Shown piece after piece: positions 7,462 through 15,864 of a stretch of DNA of 64,000 nt. The first letter of the stretch is position 1; each line of letters opens with the position of its first letter. The stretch is from Clostridia bacterium (GTDB taxonomy: Bacteria > Bacillota > Clostridia > TANB77 > CAG-508), in NCBI GenBank assembly GCA_017512025.1, contig JAFWHH010000009.1, positions 1 through 64,000 on the forward strand. Direction: 5' to 3'. The notes beneath the pieces were generated by a model that did no database searches, had not been told where the DNA came from, and saw only the letters and a program-made list of their open reading frames with translations. A program made the position numbers and the translations under genes.

Positions 7462-7893
7462 TTACTTTAAGCTTAATAAATATTCTAATTTCTTTTTTGC
7501 GTTCGTTAGATCAGTATATAATTTTTCTCTTTTTGTTCCTTCATGATATCTTAAAGTTTTTTCCATAGTATCTACATATTCCTCTGCAAGCTTTATTGCT
7601 TTTGCTGCTTCCTCGTATGCAGTATCCATATATGTAATTGGTTCATTATTATTACCTTCATACGTATCATTCATTTCTGTTTCAACATTTATAAGCATAT
7701 TTTTATACGTCTTACAATCATTCAAAAGTTCTGTTCCCTGTTTGTATGCATTTGTACATAACTCCACTTGTTCATCTTCATGAACAATTTGGGACTGTAG
7801 TTCAGCAATAAGTCGTCTTACATTGCTTATTTCTTGTTCATTTCCAATATTTCCATTTCTTGTATTATTTGTACCAACAATCTCTTTACTCAT
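7462..7893 (-). CDS. small coiled-coil partner protein
   Basis: A 143-residue helical protein (MSKEIVGTNNTRNGNIGNEQ). The start is set by AAGGAGG; an earlier in-frame ATG would lie upstream of a hairpin. It precedes the 438-residue coiled-coil protein by 19 bases and has the same layout as the other partner-effector pairs. No WXG motif or other domain is recognised. Confidence 0.6.
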   Translation of the reverse strand: MSKEIVGTNNTRNGNIGNEQEISNVRRLIAELQSQIVHEDEQVELCTNAYKQGTELLNDCKTYKNMLINVETEMNDTYEGNNNEPITYMDTAYEEAAKAIKLAEEYVDTMEKTLRYHEGTKREKLYTDLTNAKKKLEYLLSLK

Positions 7894-7913
7894 TTTAGCC
7901 TCCTTAAAAAAAT

Positions 7914-7947
7914 ATTCTGTAAGCATTTATAACTTTGCTTACAGAAT
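7914..7947 (-). terminator. hairpin with U-tract just before a ribosome site
   Basis: Stem ATTCTGTAAGC/GCTTACAGAAT followed on the minus strand by ATTTTTTT, then AAGGAGG of the next gene only a few bases on. It most simply ends the transcript of the hydrolase gene upstream, but a TTGAAA-17-TATTCT promoter overlaps its left arm, so a role in control of the following pair is possible. Confidence 0.65.
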
Positions 7948-8031
7948 ATAATTTACTATATTATATTTCAAGTTTTTTATTACATTTAATGTAATTGTAA
8001 TAAAAATGTAATTTCTTTGTAACAATAAAAT

Positions 8032-8589
8032 CTATTTGTTTATAATCAAATCAACAACAATTGGTAATTTATCTAGACCACTTTTCTTTCCCATATGTCC
8101 TATTCCCTCTATTGGCATTGGAACGGAATCTATTTCTTTGCAGAAATCTTCTAATACATTAATTGGTACCAAGTGATCGCTATCACTATAGATTGAGTAT
8201 TTTTCATCAATATTAGCTTTAATATATTCTTTTTCTTTATTGTCCAGAATAGTAAGTTTAACTTTCTCGTTCAAAGTATCCTTACCTTCATTATAAAAAT
8301 CTTTAGAGAAACCAGCTAAGCTTATATACTTCCCTACTTTTAAATTGTATTTAGAAATATATTTTATGAACATTGGATTTCCAATTGAGTGGGCAATTAC
8401 AATTAAGTCTTCGTTAAAATAGTTGTTATATTTATCAAATATACTAAAGTATTCTTCTACAGTTATTTCTTCTCTAACAGGAAACTCCGGCATTAAAACA
8501 TTATATCCTAAATTTTCTAATTCCTTTTTAAAATAATTAAATATTTGGGGAATACCATTAAATCCATGAACTAATAACACATTTTTCAT
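8032..8589 (-). CDS. alpha/beta-hydrolase, RBBP9/YdeN-like
   Basis: A 185-residue serine hydrolase-like protein. It starts MKNVLLVHGFNGIPQ with an HGFNG oxyanion motif, the nucleophile lies in IVIAHSIGNP, the acid is probably in YSDSDHLVP and the histidine in GIGHMGKKSG, the usual order for the small YdeN/RBBP9 esterases. The substrate is unknown. The start is chosen at ATGAAAAATG after TAGGAGG; a much longer reading frame upstream runs across a hairpin and is not believed. No signal peptide. Confidence 0.8.
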   Translation of the reverse strand: MKNVLLVHGFNGIPQIFNYFKKELENLGYNVLMPEFPVREEITVEEYFSIFDKYNNYFNEDLIVIAHSIGNPMFIKYISKYNLKVGKYISLAGFSKDFYNEGKDTLNEKVKLTILDNKEKEYIKANIDEKYSIYSDSDHLVPINVLEDFCKEIDSVPMPIEGIGHMGKKSGLDKLPIVVDLIINK

Positions 8590-8621
8590 AATTAACCTCC
8601 TAAAATACATTATTTTATGAA

Positions 8622-8649
8622 AGGAGCACTCAAGTAAATGAGTGCTCCT
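8622..8649 (-). terminator. terminal hairpin of unit 5
   Basis: Perfect stem AGGAGCACTCA/TGAGTGCTCCT with a six-base loop. Only a weak U-tract (TTTCAT) follows on the minus strand. Confidence 0.6.
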
Positions 8650-8689
8650 CTTTGAAATCTCTCTATCTGATGACAGGAGAAACCTCGGA

Positions 8690-9283
8690 TTAATCCAAAT
8701 TGAGAATAACTTTATCAACATGATTAATGCGATGAACCGAACCTTCCGGAAAAATCTTCTTGAAGTCTTCTTTTAAACACCAAGCGTTACCTTCAAATTT
8801 CCAAGTGATAGTCACGGTATTCTCATCCAGAGAGAAGTTGAAAGATAACTCAATGGTGTCTCTTTCTGCTCTGTAGTGTTCAACTGCATAGTCGGCAAAT
8901 CTTTTCATCGGCTCAAATCCAGATTCACTGCTATTGTTAATTCTCCTGGCATATTCATTTTCGTCATTGCAACCATATGCATGACCGCTAACTATTACAA
9001 CGAGATATATGCCATCCTCGTTTAGGTCGCAACGAAGTGATGTTTTTGGCTTTCGGATTTGTGGATAATGTTGTCTATGCGCGCGATACTTCTTATAGAT
9101 AATTTCCCTGCAGTTAGCCTCAAGCTCATTTTGAACGATGTGAATAAGCTCATATATCATATCTTTGAGTTTATTCTCATCTTCAGCAGCCTTTTTAGCT
9201 GCAAGTTCTTTAGCTTCCCGCTCTTTCTCTGCGTCAACCACATACTGTTTTTGTATTTCCTCATACATTTCGGTTAAGTTCAT
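8690..9283 (-). CDS. hypothetical protein (GC-rich unit 5)
   Basis: A 197-residue soluble protein. Residues about 5-60 form a charged helix (DAEKEREAKELAAKKAAEDE), followed by an alpha/beta region with SLRCDLNEDGIYLVVIVSG and a beta-rich end (IELSFNFSLDENTVTITW). I recognise no family. It has its own promoter and hairpin, with composition and codon use of the GC-rich set. GGAGGA precedes the ATG. Confidence 0.68.
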   Translation of the reverse strand: MNLTEMYEEIQKQYVVDAEKEREAKELAAKKAAEDENKLKDMIYELIHIVQNELEANCREIIYKKYRAHRQHYPQIRKPKTSLRCDLNEDGIYLVVIVSGHAYGCNDENEYARRINNSSESGFEPMKRFADYAVEHYRAERDTIELSFNFSLDENTVTITWKFEGNAWCLKEDFKKIFPEGSVHRINHVDKVILNLD

Positions 9284-9347
9284 AATCTTTTCCTCCTATT
9301 TTCATTTGATTTCAATGTACTTATACAGCAGTTTTGCTGTTATATTA

Positions 9348-9376
9348 ATTGTAAATCGTCATCTGTATTATGTAAA
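9348..9376 (-). promoter_or_regulatory. promoter of unit 5
   Basis: -35 TTTACA (9371-9376), 17 bp, -10 TACAAT (9348-9353). The leader has the hairpin ACAGCA-aaac-TGCTGT. Confidence 0.55.
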
Positions 9377-9390
9377 ATACAAAAAAGTAA

Positions 9391-9419
9391 GCAAGATATA
9401 ACTTTATATTATATCTTGC
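9391..9419 (-). terminator. terminator of the second LysR gene
   Basis: Stem GCAAGATATAA/TTATATCTTGC, then TTACTTTTTTG on the minus strand. Confidence 0.7.
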
Positions 9420-9449
9420 TATAACTTTTATTTATATTTAATTATCTTT

Positions 9450-10307
9450 TTATTTAATATTTTCAAATAATTTCTTTATATTTTTAAGTTTATTATTTGT
9501 ATTGTAATAAGCTCCATATTCAACTTCAAAAGGTTTAATACTAGTAGATAGTCTCTTTATATTACCCTTATCTAAATCATCCGTTATATACTCTTCTGTG
9601 ATGTATGCAATTATATCCTCTGTTTGCATCTTTTCGAATATAGTAGAGAATGTTGCATTCTTTATTTCGATATTCTTTAGTTTCTTCTCAGCAACTATTT
9701 TTTCAAGACGTTTACTAGTACTAGAGACTGTTCTTAATGTATATATTGTTATATGCTCTTTTTCATTGAATATATTTTTCTTTAAATACTTAGAGCCCTT
9801 ATTTACAAAGAAATCGTCATGAAAGTATCCAAGTGGAACAAATTTAATTGAATTATCATGTACATTTTCTGGTTGCTTTTTTGATAAGTATGCATCAATC
9901 TCCTGTTTTTCTAGTAATTGAAACATATTCTCTGTATACGTCTTTTCTATTGATATATCTAGATTAGTATCTTTTTGTTTTAATTTGTCTATTATAATAC
10001 TATATAATTTTTGTGGAAAGTTTGTATGTATTCCAAGATTTAATGAAGTGTCTTGCTTTATGCTGTTTTCAACATTCACAAGGACGCTTATTGGATCTTT
10101 TATTTGTGAATATATCTTTTTACCATCTTCAGTTAAAATCATGCCATATCTTGTTCTCGTAAATAATTTAACCTTTAATTCATTCTCTAAGTTATGAATG
10201 TGTTTTGTAACTGCTGGTTGTGATATATTTAACTTTTCACTTGCTCTTGTTAAATTCTCCTCATCAGCTACAGTTTTAAATATTCTATATAACTCTAAAT
10301 CAACCAT
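9450..10307 (-). CDS. LysR-family transcriptional regulator
   Basis: A 285-residue regulator with the LysR helix-turn-helix at residues 1-60 (LYRIFKTVADEENLTRASEK, then ISQPAVTKHIHNLENEL). The effector domain is shorter and Lys-rich. It is related to the LysR protein at 1559 but clearly diverged. It is a single-gene unit with its own promoter and terminator and no divergent target next to it, so its regulon is unknown. GAGGAGAG precedes the start. Confidence 0.87.
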   Translation of the reverse strand: MVDLELYRIFKTVADEENLTRASEKLNISQPAVTKHIHNLENELKVKLFTRTRYGMILTEDGKKIYSQIKDPISVLVNVENSIKQDTSLNLGIHTNFPQKLYSIIIDKLKQKDTNLDISIEKTYTENMFQLLEKQEIDAYLSKKQPENVHDNSIKFVPLGYFHDDFFVNKGSKYLKKNIFNEKEHITIYTLRTVSSTSKRLEKIVAEKKLKNIEIKNATFSTIFEKMQTEDIIAYITEEYITDDLDKGNIKRLSTSIKPFEVEYGAYYNTNNKLKNIKKLFENIK

Positions 10308-10343
10308 ATTGCTCTCCTCTACCCTTTTCTCAAGTTCGATATA

Positions 10344-10372
10344 ATTCTATCATAATAAAATAACGTATTCAA
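10344..10372 (-). promoter_or_regulatory. promoter of the second LysR gene
   Basis: -35 TTGAAT (10367-10372), 17 bp, -10 TAGAAT (10344-10349). Confidence 0.6.
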
Positions 10373-10395
10373 TCTAGATTTTATTTTAAATAAAA

Positions 10396-10431
10396 GAGCA
10401 GCAGAAATGCTGGTAATCACTCCTACTGCTC
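10396..10431 (-). terminator. probable terminator of unit 6
   Basis: Outer stem GAGCAG/CTGCTC with a large loop, followed on the minus strand by TTTTATTT. Confidence 0.5.
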
Positions 10432-10439
10432 CATTGGTA

Positions 10440-10727
10440 TTATGCTTCAAATAAATCGCTGCGAAGACTTCCAATGATGATTCTACGAATAATATGCTTT
10501 GTTCCTGTTCTAATATCGTTGTCTTCTTCTTCAAGTAAAAACTCGACATCGGAAAGGGCATGATTTAATTTTTGTATTTCATCACGTTCAGGATATGCTT
10601 CGCCGTTTACTAAAGCATTTAACCGCTCTTCTGGAATAGAAACGCACTTTGAAAAATCGGCCATATTAGACATAAAGCCAACCTCGAGAGCCTCTTTCAG
10701 AAGACTAGCCATTGCTTCCTCTTTCAT
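10440..10727 (-). CDS. small helix-turn-helix-like protein (GC-rich unit 6)
   Basis: A 95-residue helical protein. Residues about 22-60 (MADFSKCVSIPEERLNALVN, then GEAYPERDEIQKLNHAL) have the spacing of a Cro/C1 (XRE-like) helix-turn-helix: a first helix, a turn, a recognition helix ending in LVNG, and a P-x-x-x-x-I-x-x-L tail. This suggests DNA binding, but the match is by eye. It has a perfect -35 and three inverted repeats in its leader, which would suit autoregulation. AAAGGAACATTGC precedes the ATG. Confidence 0.6.
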   Translation of the reverse strand: MKEEAMASLLKEALEVGFMSNMADFSKCVSIPEERLNALVNGEAYPERDEIQKLNHALSDVEFLLEEEDNDIRTGTKHIIRRIIIGSLRSDLFEA

Positions 10728-10749
10728 GCAATGTTCCTTTCTCTTGTAT

Positions 10750-10859
10750 AATGTGTTATTCGCACATTAGAAGTCAAAATCGAATAAAATATCCGATATT
10801 TTTCTGCATCAGATTAAATCTGATTTTTATATTTTAGCAAGTTGAATATTTGTTGTCAA
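10750..10859 (-). promoter_or_regulatory. promoter and three inverted repeats upstream of unit 6
   Basis: -35 TTGACA (10854-10859), 17 bp, -10 TAAAAT (10831-10836). Downstream of the -10 lie ATCAGATT-A-AATCTGAT (10808-10824), AAATATC-C-GATATTT (10787-10801) and AATGTG-7-CACATT (10750-10768). The first is placed where an operator would overlap the transcription start. Confidence 0.6.
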
Positions 10860-10868
10860 TCAAAAATA

Positions 10869-10894
10869 AAAAAGAATACAAAAGTATTCTTTTT
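10869..10894 (-). terminator. terminator of the 17525-10901 cluster
   Basis: Stem AAAAAGAATAC/GTATTCTTTTT with a four-base loop, just after the lipoprotein gene stop. Confidence 0.75.
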
Positions 10895-10900
10895 TATTAA

Positions 10901-11605
10901 TTATAAACCTGAATCAACAAAAATCTTCGTACACTTACCATTCTTGAATTCGAATGTGTAAGAAGGTGTTGGATGAGTATTCTCTGGAGCTTCCGTTTTA
11001 GTGAAGTCTCCAAATATTGCACTAGCATTACTTAGCTCTTCTGTATATATGTTCTCACATGCTATCGATTTATTAACTGTTATTTTTCTCTTCTTATCTG
11101 TCTTTCTTTGACAAGTAGAAATTTGAGCTAAACGAATTAAATGATATTTACCATCTTCATGTTTACGAATAGAATAAAGAGCATCTTCTTCCCTACATAA
11201 TTCATACATTTCTATGTCATCATCATCTTCTTTTTTTATAGTTAATGTTTCACCATCAATAGTTAGCTTTCCATTTTCTAAATATTTATTTAATTCGTCT
11301 TTTGTAACAATATATTCATCGTAAATAATACCTTCTAATGTATAAGTATCTCCGTTATCTTTTACATCTGTAACAAAAAAAGAGCTACCTTCTGGTAATT
11401 CAGATGTAATTTCCTGAACTTTATCATTGTCTGTATTATTACTAATAGTATTCGTTGTGGTATTTTCTATAGTAGTATTATTCTCTACTGTATTTTTCTT
11501 CTTTTTTGTACCGCTTTCCTCATCATCCCCACATCCTGTAAGGAGAAATATAACTCCCGATATCAATATAATCATCATTAAAATTTTTAGTAACTTATTT
11601 TTCAT
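10901..11605 (-). CDS. lipoprotein of unknown function
   Basis: A 234-residue protein with a lipoprotein signal: basic start, hydrophobic segment and lipobox LLTGC around residue 25, then an Asn/Thr-rich linker (residues 34-62) and an acidic globular domain. It is therefore anchored to the outer face of the membrane. It is the last gene of the effector cluster, 29 bases after the papain-like protein gene. It could be an immunity or adaptor lipoprotein, since lipoproteins can play that role for exported toxins, but nothing in the sequence proves it. Confidence 0.7.
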   Translation of the reverse strand: MKNKLLKILMMIILISGVIFLLTGCGDDEESGTKKKKNTVENNTTIENTTTNTISNNTDNDKVQEITSELPEGSSFFVTDVKDNGDTYTLEGIIYDEYIVTKDELNKYLENGKLTIDGETLTIKKEDDDDIEMYELCREEDALYSIRKHEDGKYHLIRLAQISTCQRKTDKKRKITVNKSIACENIYTEELSNASAIFGDFTKTEAPENTHPTPSYTFEFKNGKCTKIFVDSGL

Positions 11606-11634
11606 TTTATTATTATCCTTCCATTTGTTAACAA

Positions 11635-12885
11635 TTACTTATCTTCTACAGTACATATATATATTTCATATTCTTGACTTTCGATTAAGTTATCATACGT
11701 AATAAGATATTCTTCACCCCATGTTGAAACCAATATACCTTCATCAGTTACTCCCGTTACATAGACAGCATGATCTGAAGTTGATAATGTGTCTGTATAA
11801 TCACGTTCTCCATCAGTTCTATGGTATGTTGTTTCTTTATGATTAACTGTCATATACACAACATGATTCTCATCTATATTATCTTTTAGGGTTTTCTTTA
11901 GCTCTTCTTTTTTATCTACACAATTAAATTGTTCTTTTGTTTCATCTGTCATTTTATTATTCATATAGCGCAAATCGCTAACCACGGTACTTTCATTTCC
12001 ATATATAACTTGTTCAACAGTAATTCTTTTTGAAGATTTCTTGCTCTCCAAAAACTCTATCCCTGCAATCGACATATAGAATGTATTAGTTTTTGGATCT
12101 TTTTTTATATATGATGTTGGTCGTACTTGATCATTACCACTCTTCAAGCTATAGTTGTCTGTCTCTTCATTTACCACTTCTACATATTCGTCGTTAACCT
12201 CTAGTTTACCATTAGAGGCCTTTTTGAATATCTTTCCACCATTTTCTTCTGAGTTATAGTATATATACATATCCATTAGGAGTCTATCACTGTTTACTAC
12301 AAGATTACCATCTTCATCAAAATCAAACATTGGATAACCAAAATCTTCTTCAAAGGCAGCTGGATCATATCTATATGCCATCAATATCTCATTTGCAGTT
12401 GCTGCATAACTACACGCACCTATACTATCAAGTATTGTACAAGCCTTAGCAGCATCTTCATATGTCATATTATATATTTTTGCTACTTCTTCAATTGTTT
12501 TTCCTTGTTCGCCCGAGTTAAAATCGTGAACTACTAAATGTGTATATATATTCTGGCCTGTACCATAGTAGTAACTTTCTGTACCAAATATTTCTTCAAA
12601 ATAGTCCCCATCTAGGCTATATAATCTATCTATTATTTCCATATTAGCTTTTTCAGCTGAATCAAACATACTTACTGTTACCTTTGTTGCAATACATATA
12701 TCGTTTGTATATTTTTTTGCTTCTTCAATTAGAGTAGTACATTTGCTTCCATTAAAACTAATCTGTACATCACTTGCATTTCTTGCTATATCTTGAATTA
12801 ATTCATCACATTTTTCAGCCATGCTGACACCTTTTTCAAGATTTGGAACCAAACGTTCCTTCAAACTTTTAGAATCAAATTTCAT
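11635..12885 (-). CDS. LXG-like protein with papain-like C-terminal domain, copy C
   Basis: A 416-residue protein, one of three paralogues in this cluster that share the start MKFD or MKF. Residues 1-100 are helical like type VII substrates. The rest resembles a papain-fold peptidase: LDSIGACSYAATANEI carries the presumed nucleophile Cys158, and SDHAVYVTGV the His372, followed by VSTWGEEYLITYDNL, which recalls the papain NSWG motif but with Ser in place of the catalytic Asn. It has no signal peptide. Its ribosome site (GGAGG) overlaps the end of the partner gene upstream, so the two are translationally coupled. Activity and target are unknown. Confidence 0.7.
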   Translation of the reverse strand: MKFDSKSLKERLVPNLEKGVSMAEKCDELIQDIARNASDVQISFNGSKCTTLIEEAKKYTNDICIATKVTVSMFDSAEKANMEIIDRLYSLDGDYFEEIFGTESYYYGTGQNIYTHLVVHDFNSGEQGKTIEEVAKIYNMTYEDAAKACTILDSIGACSYAATANEILMAYRYDPAAFEEDFGYPMFDFDEDGNLVVNSDRLLMDMYIYYNSEENGGKIFKKASNGKLEVNDEYVEVVNEETDNYSLKSGNDQVRPTSYIKKDPKTNTFYMSIAGIEFLESKKSSKRITVEQVIYGNESTVVSDLRYMNNKMTDETKEQFNCVDKKEELKKTLKDNIDENHVVYMTVNHKETTYHRTDGERDYTDTLSTSDHAVYVTGVTDEGILVSTWGEEYLITYDNLIESQEYEIYICTVEDK

Positions 12886-12886
12886 A

Positions 12887-13297
12887 TTATCCTCCTAGCA
12901 GTATATTATAATTCTTTATCTTTGTATTTAGCTGATTAATATTGTTTTTTGTATTTTTTATTCCAAAGGTTGTGTCTTTAATTGCGGCACTAACCTCCCC
13001 TCGAATATGTTCGATATCTGATTCAACAATATCAAATTTTTCAGCTTGCTTAGTTGCAGTTTCACTGACATAACACTCTGTAAAGATTGATTTTGATTGA
13101 TTTGAATTTGATCTATATTTAATTAATTCTTGTTCCAATTCCTCAAGCTTTTTTTCAAGTGCAACAAGTTTGTCAAGCTTTGCATTTTCGTCTCCTAATT
13201 GTTTTTTTGCTCTTTCAAGCTCTTCACTTGCTTCTTTTCTTCTAGGTCCATAATTATTCTCTTTTGGAACAATTTTGCTACTACTAAATAATCCCAT
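12887..13297 (-). CDS. small coiled-coil partner of copy C
   Basis: A 136-residue coiled-coil protein that starts MGLFSSSKIVPKENN, almost the same start as the partner at 17088, then heptad-like Glu/Lys/Leu helices. AAGGAG precedes this ATG; an upstream GTG is too close to that site. Two bases separate its stop from the next start. Likely a Lap-type or WXG100-like chaperone of the papain-like protein; no named domain is certain. Confidence 0.65.
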   Translation of the reverse strand: MGLFSSSKIVPKENNYGPRRKEASEELERAKKQLGDENAKLDKLVALEKKLEELEQELIKYRSNSNQSKSIFTECYVSETATKQAEKFDIVESDIEHIRGEVSAAIKDTTFGIKNTKNNINQLNTKIKNYNILLGG

Positions 13298-13324
13298 AAA
13301 ACTCACTCCTTAAATTGTATTATA

Positions 13325-13614
13325 TTATTCGCCTACAACAGAAGAAATTGTAAATATATAATCCTGTGCATTTATAAAGTCTTCATATCTAATAAGTTCT
13401 TCTTGTCCCCATGTTGAAATTACAACTCCTTCATCAGTTACAGCTGTTACACAAACCATATGTCCAGAGCCTGTGCCTCAAACAATATGGTTCACCACCA
13501 TACATATCGTAGTAGGTATAGTTATTATTGTTGCCAATACTTAATTCAACAATTTTACCTTCATTTAGCTCCTTTTGTAGCTCACTTTTTTAGTCATTCT
13601 GGATCAAATTTCAT
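13325..13614 (-). pseudogene. decayed papain-like effector copy
   Basis: A remnant of the same family. It keeps GGAGGG and the start MKFDPE, but then meets a stop; most of the N-terminal and catalytic-Cys part is missing. Further on, one frame reads ELQKELNEGKIVELSIGNNN and, after a frame shift, another reads GHMVCVTAVTDEGVVISTWG and on to a normal C-terminus. That end matches the His motif and STWG motif of the intact copy C. So this is a deletion- and frameshift-damaged fourth paralogue lying between intact pairs. Confidence 0.8.
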
Positions 13615-13628
13615 ATTTCCCTCCTATG

Positions 13629-14783
13629 TTATTTTGCTTCTTGATATGTTTGGAATTCGTAATATTCGCATTTTGCTAACTCATCATATGAAATAAAGAA
13701 TACATCTCCATCAGTAGAATAATAAACACCATTATCATCCGCATCAAGAATATATGCTGCATGTCCTCCACCTTTAGCTTTATGTTTCTCACCTGTTGTA
13801 AGATCAGTTGTAACAATCTTTTTATCATATATACCATATGATAAAACAATTAGATTATCCTCATCTTTTACTTGCTTGGTTATATAATTCTTTATATCTT
13901 CTTTTCTATTCTTTTTTGAGCAATCATCTTGGCAAAAGTAATCTGTAGTAACGATCTTTTTAGAGGCTCCTTTTGCTTCCATAACTTCTTCTAGCTTTGT
14001 ATCTTGTGAGTATACGTTACCCATACACACTTGATCATAACTAAATGTTTTTTCATCATTAGGGTCTGTTGGAGGTAGAATTGTACCTTTTTTATAAAAT
14101 ATATCCTCTTTCATTATAACTTTACCATCAGCATCTCTCGTAAAAAATGGTCCGCCATTTTCATCCATGTTGTAGTACAAGAATAAATCTGCTATTAGTA
14201 GTTCACTATTTACAACAACAGTTCCGTTAGATGCCACCTTGTATAGTGGATATCCAAAGTCTTTTTCAAATTGTATTGGATCATCTTTGTAAACTTCCGC
14301 TATAACATTTGCTGATGAAGCAAATGAACAAGCACCAAGTGAATCAATATACATACAATATTCTGCAGCTGTTCTAAATGACATATTACAAACTTCTGCT
14401 ACTTCTCTTATCGTTTGTGGGTCTGAATAATCATCAACAGCTCTTGATAGAATATTTTGAGCAACACCATATCTTCCCTCTTCAGTTACGTATATAAAAT
14501 CATTATATCCAATTTCAGACATAAATAATTGTTCAATAATTTCATTATTGTCGTGCTCTGCTTTTTTAAATATTTCAACACTAACATCAAGTTTGTTGGC
14601 CATTACATACATTTTTTCACTAATAGAGTTTATATATTCCTCGCATTTAGCTATATTAAATTTTACGTTAAATTCAGAAAACTGATTATTTATAGAATAT
14701 ATATCAACTTTATCAACTGCATGTAATCCATTTTCTATATATGGAATAACTTGATTTTTAATTCCATCTTGAATAAACTTCAT
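13629..14783 (-). CDS. LXG-like protein with papain-like C-terminal domain, copy B
   Basis: A 384-residue paralogue of the proteins at 11635 and 15865. The helical N-domain is diverged. IDSLGACSFASSANVI carries the presumed Cys152, and GGGHAAYILDADDNG the histidine; the following motif is YSTDGDVFFISYDEL, so both the Asn and the Trp of the papain NSWG motif are lost. It is the most diverged copy and may have a changed activity. The start is the ATG after TAGGAG with nine-base spacing. It follows its partner gene by 12 bases. Confidence 0.68.
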   Translation of the reverse strand: MKFIQDGIKNQVIPYIENGLHAVDKVDIYSINNQFSEFNVKFNIAKCEEYINSISEKMYVMANKLDVSVEIFKKAEHDNNEIIEQLFMSEIGYNDFIYVTEEGRYGVAQNILSRAVDDYSDPQTIREVAEVCNMSFRTAAEYCMYIDSLGACSFASSANVIAEVYKDDPIQFEKDFGYPLYKVASNGTVVVNSELLIADLFLYYNMDENGGPFFTRDADGKVIMKEDIFYKKGTILPPTDPNDEKTFSYDQVCMGNVYSQDTKLEEVMEAKGASKKIVTTDYFCQDDCSKKNRKEDIKNYITKQVKDEDNLIVLSYGIYDKKIVTTDLTTGEKHKAKGGGHAAYILDADDNGVYYSTDGDVFFISYDELAKCEYYEFQTYQEAK

Positions 14784-14795
14784 ACACAATCACTC

Positions 14796-15152
14796 CTATA
14801 GCTTATATCCTGCTAAAAGCAAGGTGATTTCATGCTCTAGATTAGATACTTTTTTACTTAAATTTGTTTTTTCAGCATCAAGTTGCTGGATTGCTGATTT
14901 TAGTTCAGTTATTGTAAGCTCTACTTTTTCGATACTATCAACAAAATCATTTTTAAAAATTTGAGAAGCTTTTCCTTCATAGCTTTTTTCTAAATTATAT
15001 TTTGCAGATGTAAAATATCTATTTGCTCTTGCAAGATATTCTATTGCTTCGTTTATCTCTTGTTTTAAATTATCTGCTCTTTTTATTGATTCATCTAATT
15101 GAGCTATTTGTTTGTTACGCTTTGCAATCGCATCTGAAACTTCTTGATTCAT
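14796..15152 (-). CDS. small coiled-coil partner of copy B
   Basis: A 118-residue protein (MNQEVSDAIAKRNKQIAQLD) of continuous charged helices with a short polar break, ending LLLAGYKL. Its size and pattern recall the YwqH/DUF5082-like proteins encoded beside LXG toxins. CAGGAGG precedes the ATG; longer upstream frames run into the previous gene. Confidence 0.62.
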   Translation of the reverse strand: MNQEVSDAIAKRNKQIAQLDESIKRADNLKQEINEAIEYLARANRYFTSAKYNLEKSYEGKASQIFKNDFVDSIEKVELTITELKSAIQQLDAEKTNLSKKVSNLEHEITLLLAGYKL

Positions 15153-15174
15153 ATTTTTCCTCCTGTGACAGTTA

Positions 15175-15846
15175 TTATATTGAATATTGATTATATTCTT
15201 CAACTACAACTGGAATATCAAATGTATTCTCGTATTTTCTATTCATTTCTTTAAGAACCATTTTAATAGTCTTAATTTTAGATTGATCTTGAGCCATCCA
15301 TTGTTCATCATTTAAATTATTCTTAGCAAATCTGTCGTATCTAAAACCTATTACCAATGAATCATTTCTATGGAAATTTTTTGGTGTGACAGATCCATAT
15401 GGTACATTGATTAATTCGTCACCACGAACTTTTTCAAATATGGCTTTAGGAAGTGTTCTTTCAATAAATTCTTCAATATCTTTTGCTTTGATATCACTAT
15501 CTTTTTTAGCTATTCTTTTTAAATATTCTTGGTCTGGAGCGTCTAATTGTTCAATATAGATATTGTTTCTAAGATAAAAATAATTAAGCTCCTTTGATGA
15601 ATACCACTGATAGAAATCCATTCTTGGAGTTTCCACTTTTGGAAACTTAATCGTACCCTCTAAGAAATACTTTTCATATTTTTTTAAATTGAATTTGTTA
15701 ATTATATATTCAGTAAATAATTTACGATATACATTGTACAACTCAATATACTTTTCTTTTTTCTCATCATCAAGTTCATAATAGAACCCATTATTTGTTC
15801 TTTCCTTTAATTCATCCAAATCAATTTTTCTAACATTTTGAAACAT
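15175..15846 (-). CDS. unknown protein in the effector cluster (possible immunity)
   Basis: A 223-residue, probably cytoplasmic, charged protein (MFQNVRKIDLDELKERTNNG) with no signal peptide or membrane segment. It has many aromatic residues (FYQWYSSKELNYFYLRNNIY) and no recognised catalytic motif. It lies between effector copy A and the partner of copy B, a position where immunity genes of polymorphic toxins are often found. That role is only inferred from location. GGAGGATT sits nine bases before the ATG. Confidence 0.5.
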   Translation of the reverse strand: MFQNVRKIDLDELKERTNNGFYYELDDEKKEKYIELYNVYRKLFTEYIINKFNLKKYEKYFLEGTIKFPKVETPRMDFYQWYSSKELNYFYLRNNIYIEQLDAPDQEYLKRIAKKDSDIKAKDIEEFIERTLPKAIFEKVRGDELINVPYGSVTPKNFHRNDSLVIGFRYDRFAKNNLNDEQWMAQDQSKIKTIKMVLKEMNRKYENTFDIPVVVEEYNQYSI

Positions 15847-15864
15847 AATATAATCCTCCATTCT

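Noticed and set aside
2554..10431. Integron-like attC sites at the ends of the GC-rich units
   Set aside because: The hairpins differ in sequence and lack conserved core sites, the units are not in a tandem array, and no integron integrase is present; they read as ordinary terminators or stability hairpins.
10319..10561. An 80-codon minus-strand frame overlapping unit 6
   Set aside because: It crosses the terminal hairpin of unit 6 and has no ribosome site.
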